Program-made: the position numbers and the translations under genes
Part shown: one piece after another, positions 34,794 to 43,921 of the stretch
Layout of the letters: each line of letters begins with the position of its first letter
Position numbering within the stretch: the stretch's first letter is position 1
The notes under the pieces: model-generated
Seen by the model: the letters and a program-made list of their open reading frames with translations, nothing else
What the model was told of the DNA's origin: nothing
Databases searched by the model: none
Assembly (NCBI GenBank): GCA_016712445.1
Contig: JADJRB010000004.1
Coordinates: forward strand, 1-64,000
Length of the DNA: 64,000 nt
Direction of reading: 5' to 3'
From: Acidobacteriota bacterium
GTDB taxonomy: Bacteria > Pseudomonadota > Alphaproteobacteria > Caulobacterales > Hyphomonadaceae

Positions 34794-35231
34794 ATGAGCA
34801 TTGATTGCGGCGCCCTGCGCCACCGATTCGCCGCGCTGCTCCGCACCTATGTGCCAGCGGCGGCCCTCGTGTTCGACGCGGAGCCGGGCGACCTCACCGA
34901 CGCCAGCCCGGTGCTGGTGGTCGATCGGGGCAATCGCGCCCGGCCACGCCTGACACTCCGTGGCGGACAGACCGCCGTGCTGCTGTATGTTGACTGCTAC
35001 ATCACGGTGGCGACCGGCGACCCCGGCTACACGGCGGCCGACCAGGCCGATGCGCGCGATGCGGTTGCGCAGCAGATCGACACCTTCGTCGATACGCACC
35101 AGACCGACAGCCTTGGCGGCTGGGAGGCGATCGACCAGGGCGAGAGCAGCATCGAGCTGGGCATCTTCAACGACGACGGCATCTCGCGCTTCCGCGAGCG
35201 GGTGCCACTCACCATCACGCTGTTTGGCTAA
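34794..35231 (+). CDS. Tail terminator-like protein, 145 aa
   Basis: Mixed alpha/beta protein (GQTAVLLYVDCYITVATGDP) in the usual slot between the gp10-like and tail-tube genes. Tail terminators cap the tube and bind the connector. Assigned from order and size. Confidence 0.6.
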   Translation: MSIDCGALRHRFAALLRTYVPAAALVFDAEPGDLTDASPVLVVDRGNRARPRLTLRGGQTAVLLYVDCYITVATGDPGYTAADQADARDAVAQQIDTFVDTHQTDSLGGWEAIDQGESSIELGIFNDDGISRFRERVPLTITLFG

Positions 35232-35269
35232 TCGCGCCCGGCGCACCGGGCCTATCCCGTGGAGGCAGC

Positions 35270-35608
35270 ATGGCCACCGTCCCCCTGACCCCGCAGACCA
35301 AGAGCTACGCCGGGCTGACCCCGACCTTCACGCCCGCCGGCGGTATTGGCGCCGGCAACGGCTTTGTGTTCGACAACCCGGATGGCAAGAGCGACTTTCG
35401 CATCAAAAACGCGAGCGCCTCACCGGTCATCGCGACGATTAAGGCGCGCGGCAGTGTCGGCGGCGTCGCGCTCGCCGACCAGACCGTCTCTATCCCGGCC
35501 ACCACCGGCGATGTCACGATCGGCAACCTCGATCCGGCCGCGTTCGGCAGCCAGGTCACGGTCGAGGTGTCGGCATCCGCCTCGGTCACCGCTGCGGTGC
35601 TGCGCTAA
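35270..35608 (+). CDS. Small beta-rich structural protein, 112 aa
   Basis: Preceded by GGAGGCAGC. Composed of short Thr/Val strands (ADQTVSIPATTGDVTIGNLD), resembling small beta-sandwich decoration or tail proteins. The stop overlaps the next start (TAATG). Confidence 0.55.
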   Translation: MATVPLTPQTKSYAGLTPTFTPAGGIGAGNGFVFDNPDGKSDFRIKNASASPVIATIKARGSVGGVALADQTVSIPATTGDVTIGNLDPAAFGSQVTVEVSASASVTAAVLR

Positions 35609-35889
35609 TGCCGCGCCGCGCCTCCGCACCGGCCGATGCGCCGGCAAACACGGCCACCGTGGCACCGCCTGCCGACGCGGATGCCATGGCCATACCGCCC
35701 AACGCGCCGCGCATGCTGCGCGTGCTGGAATGGCTAGAGACTCCATCGGGGGGCTTCTGGCCCCCAGACACAATCATCCCGATGGACGCGCTCGGGCCTG
35801 AGTCGATCAGCATCCTGATGGAGCGCCAGATCGTGATGGTCGCCCTCAGCCCCGCACAGATCGCCGATCTGCCCCTCGACGCACAGTAG
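35608..35889 (+). CDS. Small hypothetical protein, 93 aa
   Basis: Disordered Ala/Pro start, then a compact part (MLRVLEWLETPSGGFWPPDT). Tail-gene neighbourhood. Function unknown. Confidence 0.5.
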   Translation: MPRRASAPADAPANTATVAPPADADAMAIPPNAPRMLRVLEWLETPSGGFWPPDTIIPMDALGPESISILMERQIVMVALSPAQIADLPLDAQ

Positions 35890-35940
35890 CGCCCGGAGTG
35901 CGCGTGACGTGCGCGCCCCACAACCGATAGGAGAGGTTCC

Positions 35941-36393
35941 ATGGCCCAGACCACCAGTGGCAAAAGCGCCCGCAACGCGGTCGTTGAGTTTTCGATCAAC
36001 GGGTCGAGCTGGACTGACTGCTCCGGCGTCGCCAACACGATCAAGTGGGACGGTGGCGAGCGCGCCACCGGCAACACCAACACCCTCGACGGCGATACGC
36101 CCGTGCATACGCGCGGCAAGCGCGGCGAGAGCACCGTGCAGCTCAACGCGATCTACACCGAGAACGGGGGGGATGTCGTGCGCATCGCCCACGCCGCATG
36201 GAAAAACGGCACCGACTTCTATCTGCGCTTTGCCCCGCTCGGGGCGCTCACCGGCAATATCCGCTACACCTCGACCGCCGGCACCGTGAAGAATCCGGTC
36301 GTGCCGACCGAGATCGACGCCGGCTCGGGCGACGCGCTCGCGGTCGAGATCGCGCTCGAATGCGCCGACATCGTCGATGCCGCCATCCCGTAG
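35941..36393 (+). CDS. Major tail tube protein, 150 aa
   Basis: Start after GGAGAGG. Matches the tail-tube pattern: a short N-terminal arm, VVEFSINGSSWTDCSGVANT, TPVHTRGKRGESTVQLNAIY, a strand with DFYLRFAPLG and AVEIALECADIVDAAIP. A strong hairpin (GGCGCCGGG/CCCGGCGCC near 36,409-36,432) follows and probably lowers downstream expression, as is common after tube genes. Confidence 0.75.
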   Translation: MAQTTSGKSARNAVVEFSINGSSWTDCSGVANTIKWDGGERATGNTNTLDGDTPVHTRGKRGESTVQLNAIYTENGGDVVRIAHAAWKNGTDFYLRFAPLGALTGNIRYTSTAGTVKNPVVPTEIDAGSGDALAVEIALECADIVDAAIP

Positions 36394-36518
36394 GCGCCCC
36401 GCGTCAGGGCGCCGGGAACCCGCCCGGCGCCGGGCGCTCACCATAGCGGGCCGTGTGTGATGCATCGTGCCCGGCCCGCCCCGATCCGTCATCATTCAGC
36501 AGCATCAGGAGGTTCCCC

Positions 36519-36821
36519 ATGCCCCGTCCGAAAAAGCTTGTCGCCGCCGCCCCGGCCCCCATCCCTGCCACCACCGCCCCGACGATCGCCTTCACCTGCG
36601 ACTGGTCGAAGCTGCGCACACCCGACCTGCTGCTGTTTCAGGAGCTGGCGCGGCTTGAGCAGATGAGCGAGACCGAGAAGAACACGCTGACCCTCAAGAT
36701 CGCGCCGCTGCTCGACCGCGTGATTATCGGCGGCATGCCCGATCTGCCGATGGATCGGTACGGCGACCTGATCACGGCGTTCTTCGCCCAGATGCAGGCG
36801 CGGGCCAACACAAAAAACTAA
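36519..36821 (+). CDS. Tail assembly chaperone (gpG-like), 100 aa
   Basis: ATG at 36,519 with AGGAGG upstream. Helical acidic protein (DLLLFQELARLEQMSETEKN) located between tail tube and tape measure, the fixed place for the gpG/gpGT pair. It ends at TAA 36,819-36,821 just after a slippery A AAA AAC, so part of the ribosomes continue into the -1 frame. Confidence 0.8.
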   Translation: MPRPKKLVAAAPAPIPATTAPTIAFTCDWSKLRTPDLLLFQELARLEQMSETEKNTLTLKIAPLLDRVIIGGMPDLPMDRYGDLITAFFAQMQARANTKN

Positions 36822-37009
36822 GGGCGGCGCTCTGGTTGCACTACTGGACCGCCGGCCCCATGCCCCCCGAAGCGCTCGATACCGAGCTGTGCGCGCGGTA
36901 CCACTGCCCGCCTGACGTGCTCGATCGGCAAGATCCGATTCGCGTGCTGCAGCACATGACCGTATGGAGTGTGCAGCACGAGGTCGAGCAGGCCCGTACG
37001 CACCGCTAA
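36519..37009 (+). CDS. Tail assembly chaperone frameshift product (gpGT-like)
   Basis: After -1 slippage at 36,812-36,818 the reading continues from CTA at 36,818 as LRAALWLHYWTAGPMPPEAL and ends at TAA 37,007-37,009, adding 63 residues. The extension has aromatic and acidic residues typical of gpT-like domains and no start codon of its own with a ribosome site. The fused protein recruits tube subunits to the tape measure. Confidence 0.8.
36812..36818 (+). other. -1 ribosomal frameshift site A AAA AAC
   Basis: Canonical X XXY YYZ heptamer in the right phase (ACA AAA AAC TAA), directly before the 0-frame stop. GC-rich inverted segments follow (GGCGGC near 36,823 and CCGCCGGCC near 36,850), which could form the stimulatory structure. 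Confidence 0.85.
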
Positions 37010-37192
37010 GCCCACCCACTCCCACCGATCGCCGGCCCGGCAGCGCCCACGCCGGCCGGCCGATCACCCCACCCCGCCTCGCTGTGCGCCCGCACGCACC
37101 ACACCCGCTCCCATGGCCGTGCCGCACACCCGCGCCCTCTATCGCCGCGCGTCCCCAGGCCCTCCCTGTGGGCCGCGCGGCGTGGTGCATCT

Positions 37193-40100
37193 ATGGTCCC
37201 GCAGCCGATCCTTATTCAGGTGATCGCCGACGACCAGGCGTCGGCCGTCTTCGACCGCATCGCCACCGGTGGCCTCCACCTCGTCGGCGCTGCGGTCGTT
37301 GACATGGCTGGACAGGCCGTGCAGGCGCTCGGCCAGTTTGGCGCAAGCAGTGTCCAGGTTGCCGGCAACTTCGAGGCAGGCATGAACCGCCTCGCCTCAG
37401 TCGCCGGCGATTCGTTGGCACAGGCAGGCTTCTCGCTTGACGACGTGAAAACCAAGGCCCTGGATCTGGGCGCGGTGACCGCCTACAGCGCGGCGCAGGC
37501 CCAGGACGCGATGATCAACCTGGCCAAGGGCGGCGTGCCGATCGTCGATATCATGGGCCAGGCCACCGACGCTACGCTGGGGCTGGCCGCCGCTGGCGAG
37601 ATCGAGCTTGCCACTGCGGCCGATATCGTCTCCAAGCAGCTGGGCGTGTGGGCAGATACCGGCGTGTCCGCGGCCAACGTCGCCGACCTGATGGCGCAGG
37701 CGGCCAATGCCTCGACCGTGGATGTCGAGGACCTGGCGCTAGGCTTGGCCAACGTCGGCGGCGTTGCCAAGGTCTCGGGCGTCTCGTTCGAGGATCTGAC
37801 CCAGACCATGGCCCTGCTGGCGCCGGGCTTCTCGTCCGCCAGCGACGCCGGCACCTCATTCAAGACGATGCTGCTGGCGATGCAGGGAAAATCGGCGGCG
37901 GCAGTCGGCGTGATGAAAGACCTGAACATCATCACGACCGACTACGCGGCGATCGCCGACGACATCGGCGTCACCTGGGATGGCTCGGGCGCATCGCTCG
38001 CGAACCTGAACGAGGCGATCTACAAGACGGTCGCCGCCACGAGCGGCGCGCAAAAGGGCACCAAGGCCTGGGACGACGCGATGGCATCGTTCCTGGCAGA
38101 TTTCCAAATCAACCAGTTCTACGACGCCAACGGCGCCATGAAAGACATGAGCCAGGTCGCCGAGATCCTCAAGACCTCGCTGGCTGGCATGTCCGAGGAG
38201 CAGAAGACGGCCGCGCTGAACACGATGTTCGGCACGGACGCCTACCGCGCGGCGGCGTTCCTGGCCGAAGCCGGCGCGGCCGGCTTCGACGCCATGGGCG
38301 CGTCCATGGCCGGGGCCGGCACGGCTGCCGCCCAGGCCGCGCAGCGTAACCAGGGCTTCGCCTTCGCGCTCGACAGCCTCAAGGGCTCGATTGAGACGGT
38401 GCAGATCATTCTGGGCTCGGCGCTGCTGCCAATGCTCACGAGCCTGATCAACGACGCGCTCATTCCTGGCGTGAACGCCGTGATGGGCTTCGCCAACGCG
38501 CTGCTCGCCTCGTCTAATCCCTGGCAGTTCTTCCTCGACAGCCTCAACGGCGTCATGCCCGGACTCGGTACGCTGGTTGGCTTCCTCTCGGGCAATATCG
38601 TCCCGATCCTCTCCAGTATCGGCGCCGCAATCCTGGCCGTGGTCGTGCCGGCGTTTTGGGCTTGGGCCACTGCAGCCGGCGCAACGGCGCTGGCCATGCT
38701 GCCGGTTATCGCGCCAATCGTCGCGATCGGCGTGGCGGTGGGGCTGCTCGTCGCAGCCTGGCAGAACAACTGGTTCGGCATTCAGGAGGCCGTCGCCAGC
38801 GCCTGGGCCTACCTCCAGCCGATCTTTGCGCAGGTCAGCACCTGGCTGGCGACCAACATCCCGATTGCGATCGCCGCAGCCGTGCAAACCTTCCGGACGA
38901 TCATCGGGGCGGTGCAGGCGGCCGCGAGCGCAATCCAGACCGGCTTTGGGTCAGCCATCGCCTGGCTTCAGAGCACCTGGTCGAGCATCGGCACCGGCGC
39001 CTTGGCGGCATGGTCGAGCATCAGCACAGCCGTCAGCACGGCCGTCAGCACAGCGGTCAGCACGATCCAGACCGGCTTTGGGTCAGCCGTCGCCTGGCTT
39101 CAGAGCACTTGGTCGGCCATCGCGACCGCAGCCAGCAGCGCGTGGGCCAGTGTCACAAGCACGGTGCAGGCGGCGATCGCCACGGTCGGCGGGGTCATCC
39201 AGACCGGCATTTACGTTGTCACGACCATCCTGCAGGCAGCCTGGAATACCGCAGTCTTCCTGACCATCGCTGCCTGGAACGCAATCGTCGCGGCCGTGTC
39301 GCCAGCGGTGCAGGCGGTCGCGGCGGTGATCGGCCCGCCGATCATGACGGCGGTGCATGCGCTGGTCGATACGTGGACTTGGGCGGCGAGCGTCGCCGGC
39401 GGGATCTGGTCCGCCATATCAAGCGCCGCCAGCGCGGCCATGGCGGGCCTCTCGGCCGCGCTGAGTGCGGCGAGCGCGACCATCAGCAGCGTGTGGGCCA
39501 GCATCAGCGCCGGCGCATCGGTAGCGATGGCAGGTATCAGCGCCGCGCTGAGTGCGGCGAGCGCGACCATCAGCAGCGTGTGGGCCAGCATCAGCGCCGG
39601 CGCATCGGTAGCGTGGACCACCATCACCAGTACCATTAGCACGGCGGTTACCGGCCTGCAAGCCATAATCCAGTCCGGGGTCTCGGCCGTACTGGGCGTT
39701 TTCCAGGCCGGCTGGTCGAGCGCGAGCACGTCGACCACTGGCGCCTGGCAGCAGATCCAGAGCATCATCGCCGGCGTGATCACGGCCATCCGCACCGTAA
39801 TCACCACTGGCGTCGAGATCGCCAAGACTGCTGTAACCACCGCCTGGTCGGTGATTGTCGCGGCCAGTCAGAGCAACTTCGGCCAGATCCCCCAGATCCT
39901 GGGCGCAGCCTGGGATCGCATCAAGAGCCTGTTCGCCGATGGCGTAGACGCGGTCAAGGGCGTGCTGCTCAGCCTGGCCAGTGATGCGGTCGGCATCGCG
40001 CGGGCTGTCGTCGATGGCTTCATCAAGGGCATCACCGGCGGCATCTCATCGGTGATCGATGCGGCCAAGAACCTGGCACGGTCAGCCTACGATGCGGCCA

Positions 40101-42562
40101 TGGGCGCGCTCCAGGCGCACTCCCCATCGCGCCTGTTTGCCAAGGCCGGTGGCACCGTCCCCGCCGGCATGAGCGTCGGCATCACGGCCGGCATGCCCGC
40201 GGTGGAATCGAACCTGATCAACGGGATCGCGGGCCTGAGCGAGAAGGCGGCGACCGCGCTCGACGCCGGCGCCAAGGCCATTGCGGCGGCGGCCAGCTAC
40301 AGCGGGCCGGGCGGCTCCGGCCTCTCGGGCTTTCTGGCCTCGTTCGCCGAGCTGGCAACGCAGTTCAACGCCACCGCCATTGCCCTGGGCGGCCGCATCC
40401 TGGGCACCGCGAACCGATTCGCCGATGCGATCGGCAAGGTCGCCGGCGCAATCGGCCCGGCGGTCGAGGGCTTGCAGGCGCTAAGCGGATTCGTGGCGCC
40501 GAGCCAGGCCGCGATGCAGGCCTTCACCGATGGCTTTGCGCGCGTGCTGACGATGCTCTACGCGGTCGCACAGCAATTCGCGGATGGCTCGTTCAAGGCC
40601 TCGACCACGTTTGCCGAGAGCGCCGGCGCGCTGATCGCGGTGATCGAACCCGCAGTCACAGGGTTCGAGGCGCTCAGCACGTTCGTGCGCCCCGTGCCAG
40701 GGCTGATCCAGACCTTCACCGACGTGCTCGCCTGGCTGGTCGCGCGCTTCATTGCGGCGGGGCGCTGGCTGCAGGGGCCGGGCCTCTCGGCGGCGGTCAC
40801 GTTCGCCGATGCGGCGGGCACAATCACCGGCATCCTGGGCACCGCAGTTGAGGGCTTCGGCGCGCTGGCTGCGTTCGCCAAACCAGCGCCCGGCCTGATT
40901 CAGGCCTTCACGGATGTGGTAGCCTGGCTGGTCGCGCGCTTCGCGCTGGCTGGCACCTGGCTGCAATCGCAGGGGATGCCCGCAGCGGTGGCGTTCGCCG
41001 ACGCGGCCGCAGCGATCGTCGGGCTGGTTGCCCCGGCGATCACGGGTTTCGCCCAGCTGGCCACATTCGTGCGCCCTGTGCCGGGCCTGATTCAGGCCTT
41101 CACCGATGTCGTCGCGTGGCTGGTCGCGCGGTTCATTGCGGCCGGCACGTGGCTCCAGTCGCAAGGCCTCGCGGCCGCAGTCGCATTCGCCGACGCGGCG
41201 GGTACGATCATCGGCCTGATCGGGGGCGGGGTCGAGGCGTTCGCCAAGCTGGCGACCTTCCAGGCCATCCCGCAATCAGCGATCCTTGCCTTCGGTCAGG
41301 CGCTCCAAGGCACCATCGCGCTGCTGATGACCGTCGCGCACACCTGGGAGCAGGGTGCGGTCGATGCCGCCGCCGTTTTCAGTGAGGCGGCCGCGACGGC
41401 GATCGGGGTGATCGGCGCGGGGGTCGATGGCTTCGTCAAGCTGGCCGACTTCGAGGGGGTACCTGAGGCCGCAATCGCAGCCTTCGGCGATGCGCTCGAT
41501 CGGGCGCTGCAGGCGCTGGTCGTGCTGGCCGGTCAGTTCGCCGTCGAGGCGGTCGACGCCGCCGCCGCCTTCGGCGAGGGGGTTGGCCGCGCGATCGGCT
41601 TCATTGGTGGCGCGGTCGACTCGTTCGCCAAGCTGGCCGACGTGGGCCGGCTCTCGCAGGACGCGGTCAGCGCCTTCTCATTCAACATCGTGCTGGTGGT
41701 CGCGCAGCTGCAGCAGCTCGCGCAGGTCTTCACCGCCGACGCCCTGACGGCGGTCGGCGTGTTCGCGGCCGCCGTTACACAGGCTATCGCCGGCCTGGGT
41801 GGCGCCGGCGATAGCCTGATGCAGCTGGCCGAGAGCAAGCGGCTCGATCCGGACGCCGTGAACGCCTGGTCGTTCAACGTCGTGCTGGTGGTCGCACAGC
41901 TGCAGCAGCTCGCGCAGGTCTTCTCGACCGACGCCCTGACGGCCGCCGGCCAGTTCGCCGCCGGCGTCGTATCGGTTGTGACCAGCGTGAAGAGCGCGCT
42001 GGAGACCATCGCCTCGCTCGCCAATGCCCCGCAGCTCCAGGGCGAGGTGCTCGGCGCGTTTCTGGATGCGGCGCAGGTGCTGCTGACGCAGATGGCCAGC
42101 TATTTGCCGCCGAACGCCAACAGCATCGGCCAGAATACGATCATCGGCCTGATTACCGGCATCCTCGCCCAGCGCGCGAACCTGATCACCGCGATGGTCA
42201 GCACGGTACTCGCCGCCGTCGCCGCTGCCCAGCAGACGCTCGGCATCGCCTCGCCCTCCACGGTCTTCGACGAGATGGGCATGCAGTCGGGCCAGGGCTA
42301 CGCGCAGGGGCTGGAGGGCCAGCAGAGTCCCGTCGTTGCCGCCAGCGCCGGGCTGGCGCAGGCGGCAACGACGGCGGCACTGCCGACGCTGCGTGGTACG
42401 CCCACGGCGGCAGGGCCGACGAGCAACGCCCGCAGCGTCACGATCCAGGTCGCCCCCGGCGCGATTGTCATCCACGGCGCCCCCGGCCAGCGTGAGACCG
42501 CGATGGCCGACGCCGCGCTGGCTCGCCTGACCCAACTCACCCGCATGGCTGCAACAGGATAA
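37193..42562 (+). CDS. Tape measure protein, 1789 aa
   Basis: Longest gene, directly after the tail chaperones. N-terminal TP901-type core (about 50-400: MAGQAVQALGQFGASSVQVA, DLMAQAANASTVDVEDLALG), a hydrophobic block near 450-530, then Ser/Ala/Trp repeats and a C-terminal half with four related blocks around VRPVPGLIQAFTDVVAWLVA plus two near-identical VAQLQQLAQVF blocks. Tape measures set tail length: at about 0.15 nm per residue, roughly 270 nm. The start ATG lacks a good ribosome site, and 183 bp before it (37,010-37,192) hold no gene. Confidence 0.92.
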   Translation: MVPQPILIQVIADDQASAVFDRIATGGLHLVGAAVVDMAGQAVQALGQFGASSVQVAGNFEAGMNRLASVAGDSLAQAGFSLDDVKTKALDLGAVTAYSAAQAQDAMINLAKGGVPIVDIMGQATDATLGLAAAGEIELATAADIVSKQLGVWADTGVSAANVADLMAQAANASTVDVEDLALGLANVGGVAKVSGVSFEDLTQTMALLAPGFSSASDAGTSFKTMLLAMQGKSAAAVGVMKDLNIITTDYAAIADDIGVTWDGSGASLANLNEAIYKTVAATSGAQKGTKAWDDAMASFLADFQINQFYDANGAMKDMSQVAEILKTSLAGMSEEQKTAALNTMFGTDAYRAAAFLAEAGAAGFDAMGASMAGAGTAAAQAAQRNQGFAFALDSLKGSIETVQIILGSALLPMLTSLINDALIPGVNAVMGFANALLASSNPWQFFLDSLNGVMPGLGTLVGFLSGNIVPILSSIGAAILAVVVPAFWAWATAAGATALAMLPVIAPIVAIGVAVGLLVAAWQNNWFGIQEAVASAWAYLQPIFAQVSTWLATNIPIAIAAAVQTFRTIIGAVQAAASAIQTGFGSAIAWLQSTWSSIGTGALAAWSSISTAVSTAVSTAVSTIQTGFGSAVAWLQSTWSAIATAASSAWASVTSTVQAAIATVGGVIQTGIYVVTTILQAAWNTAVFLTIAAWNAIVAAVSPAVQAVAAVIGPPIMTAVHALVDTWTWAASVAGGIWSAISSAASAAMAGLSAALSAASATISSVWASISAGASVAMAGISAALSAASATISSVWASISAGASVAWTTITSTISTAVTGLQAIIQSGVSAVLGVFQAGWSSASTSTTGAWQQIQSIIAGVITAIRTVITTGVEIAKTAVTTAWSVIVAASQSNFGQIPQILGAAWDRIKSLFADGVDAVKGVLLSLASDAVGIARAVVDGFIKGITGGISSVIDAAKNLARSAYDAAMGALQAHSPSRLFAKAGGTVPAGMSVGITAGMPAVESNLINGIAGLSEKAATALDAGAKAIAAAASYSGPGGSGLSGFLASFAELATQFNATAIALGGRILGTANRFADAIGKVAGAIGPAVEGLQALSGFVAPSQAAMQAFTDGFARVLTMLYAVAQQFADGSFKASTTFAESAGALIAVIEPAVTGFEALSTFVRPVPGLIQTFTDVLAWLVARFIAAGRWLQGPGLSAAVTFADAAGTITGILGTAVEGFGALAAFAKPAPGLIQAFTDVVAWLVARFALAGTWLQSQGMPAAVAFADAAAAIVGLVAPAITGFAQLATFVRPVPGLIQAFTDVVAWLVARFIAAGTWLQSQGLAAAVAFADAAGTIIGLIGGGVEAFAKLATFQAIPQSAILAFGQALQGTIALLMTVAHTWEQGAVDAAAVFSEAAATAIGVIGAGVDGFVKLADFEGVPEAAIAAFGDALDRALQALVVLAGQFAVEAVDAAAAFGEGVGRAIGFIGGAVDSFAKLADVGRLSQDAVSAFSFNIVLVVAQLQQLAQVFTADALTAVGVFAAAVTQAIAGLGGAGDSLMQLAESKRLDPDAVNAWSFNVVLVVAQLQQLAQVFSTDALTAAGQFAAGVVSVVTSVKSALETIASLANAPQLQGEVLGAFLDAAQVLLTQMASYLPPNANSIGQNTIIGLITGILAQRANLITAMVSTVLAAVAAAQQTLGIASPSTVFDEMGMQSGQGYAQGLEGQQSPVVAASAGLAQAATTAALPTLRGTPTAAGPTSNARSVTIQVAPGAIVIHGAPGQRETAMADAALARLTQLTRMAATG

Positions 42563-42566
42563 CGCA

Positions 42567-43913
42567 ATGCCGAGCGACTACCGCCTGATCATCGATGGCA
42601 CGCCGATTTTTTTGCACAACCAGACGGGCGTGCCCGTCGTCGGCGGCAACATCCACCATCCCACCACCACACCGCTCGTCGTCGTGGCCGATGACTGGCG
42701 CCCATCCGCGCCCGAGGCCGCGCTGGTGACCGGGGGCGACGACCAGGCGCTTATGGCGCTCAGCTACGCGCCGATCGTGGAGCCGATTCCGCTGCTGTGT
42801 CGCGCCAGCAGTGGGGAGCAGGTCGCGCAGATCCTGGCCACACTCAACCGCCATGCCACCCTGACGACCGCGCCAGCCGTCCTGTGGTGCCAACCGCACA
42901 CGACCACCCAGCCCATCCTCTTCGCGATTAGTCGCGTGGAGGCGCGCGCGCTTCCGCTGGCCAACGGCACCGATCCGGCCGAAGGCGCCACCGACATTGC
43001 GATCACCCTGCGGGTGCGCCGGTCGCCCTGGGGCGGCCTGGCGAGTCTCATGACCCTGCTGAGCGCCACCAGCGTGACGAACAGCAGCGCGACGAGTCTC
43101 GGCACGCTCATCGGCGACATGGCCGCCGAAGGCCAGCCGCTGATTGTTCGGCTCGACACGCCGACCAGTCAGCGCCCCATCCGGGTCATCCTGGCCAGCA
43201 TCCACAGCCGCACGACCGCCACAATCGGCAGCACACTGACCGGCGTCACGACCATGAGCGGCAGCGCCTTTACGGCCTCATCCAGCATCAGCGCGGTGGC
43301 GCTTCGCCAGTCCGATGGCCTGCATCTGCGGGTGCTCGCGCGCCTGACCGGCATCACTAGCCCGACCAAGGCCCAGATCCGCGTGCGGGCCGAGACGCCG
43401 AGCGGCGGCACGCTCTGGCAGGGGCCATGGGTGGGCCTCGATAGCGCGACCGCCACCCAGCTCATCGATCTCGACGGCACCACGCTCGATATGCTGCGCG
43501 TCGCGGTCGGCAGCGCGCCTGCGATCGTGCTGCGCGCCGAACTACGCTCGATCGACGGCACCAGCGTGACGGCCACGCTGGCCTCGCTCGAGGCGCTCTG
43601 GTGCTACGACTACGCAAGCATCGAGCTGGCCAGCGCGATGGGGGTGGGGCAACGGCTCTACGCGCTCGGCGCCGACGCGGCCGTCAGCGGGGGGCCGTAC
43701 CTGCCGCTCGCGCCGGCCGTGGCGCAGGTTGCGGACAGCAGCGACATCCCGACTCAGCCGGGGCGTATCCGTGGCCAACTTCCGCGCGCGGTCGTCGGCG
43801 CGGCGCTGTTTGTCGCCTGGGTCGAGAGCGGCGGCGCGCACACGGCCGCCGACACGGCCAGCCTCACGATCCAGACCGCGCCGCTCTGGCGCAGCGTCCG
43901 CACGCTCAGCTAA
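42567..43913 (+). CDS. Distal tail protein-like, 448 aa
   Basis: Starts four bases after the tape measure stop. Beta-rich: the first 150 residues include YRLIIDGTPIFLHNQTGVPV and DIAITLRVRRSPWG, the typical folded core of distal tail proteins. The rest consists of Thr/Ser-rich sandwiches likely to bind carbohydrate or fibres. Position after the tape measure fits the baseplate hub ring. Confidence 0.65.
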   Translation: MPSDYRLIIDGTPIFLHNQTGVPVVGGNIHHPTTTPLVVVADDWRPSAPEAALVTGGDDQALMALSYAPIVEPIPLLCRASSGEQVAQILATLNRHATLTTAPAVLWCQPHTTTQPILFAISRVEARALPLANGTDPAEGATDIAITLRVRRSPWGGLASLMTLLSATSVTNSSATSLGTLIGDMAAEGQPLIVRLDTPTSQRPIRVILASIHSRTTATIGSTLTGVTTMSGSAFTASSSISAVALRQSDGLHLRVLARLTGITSPTKAQIRVRAETPSGGTLWQGPWVGLDSATATQLIDLDGTTLDMLRVAVGSAPAIVLRAELRSIDGTSVTATLASLEALWCYDYASIELASAMGVGQRLYALGADAAVSGGPYLPLAPAVAQVADSSDIPTQPGRIRGQLPRAVVGAALFVAWVESGGAHTAADTASLTIQTAPLWRSVRTLS

Positions 43914-43921
43914 GAGGCGCT

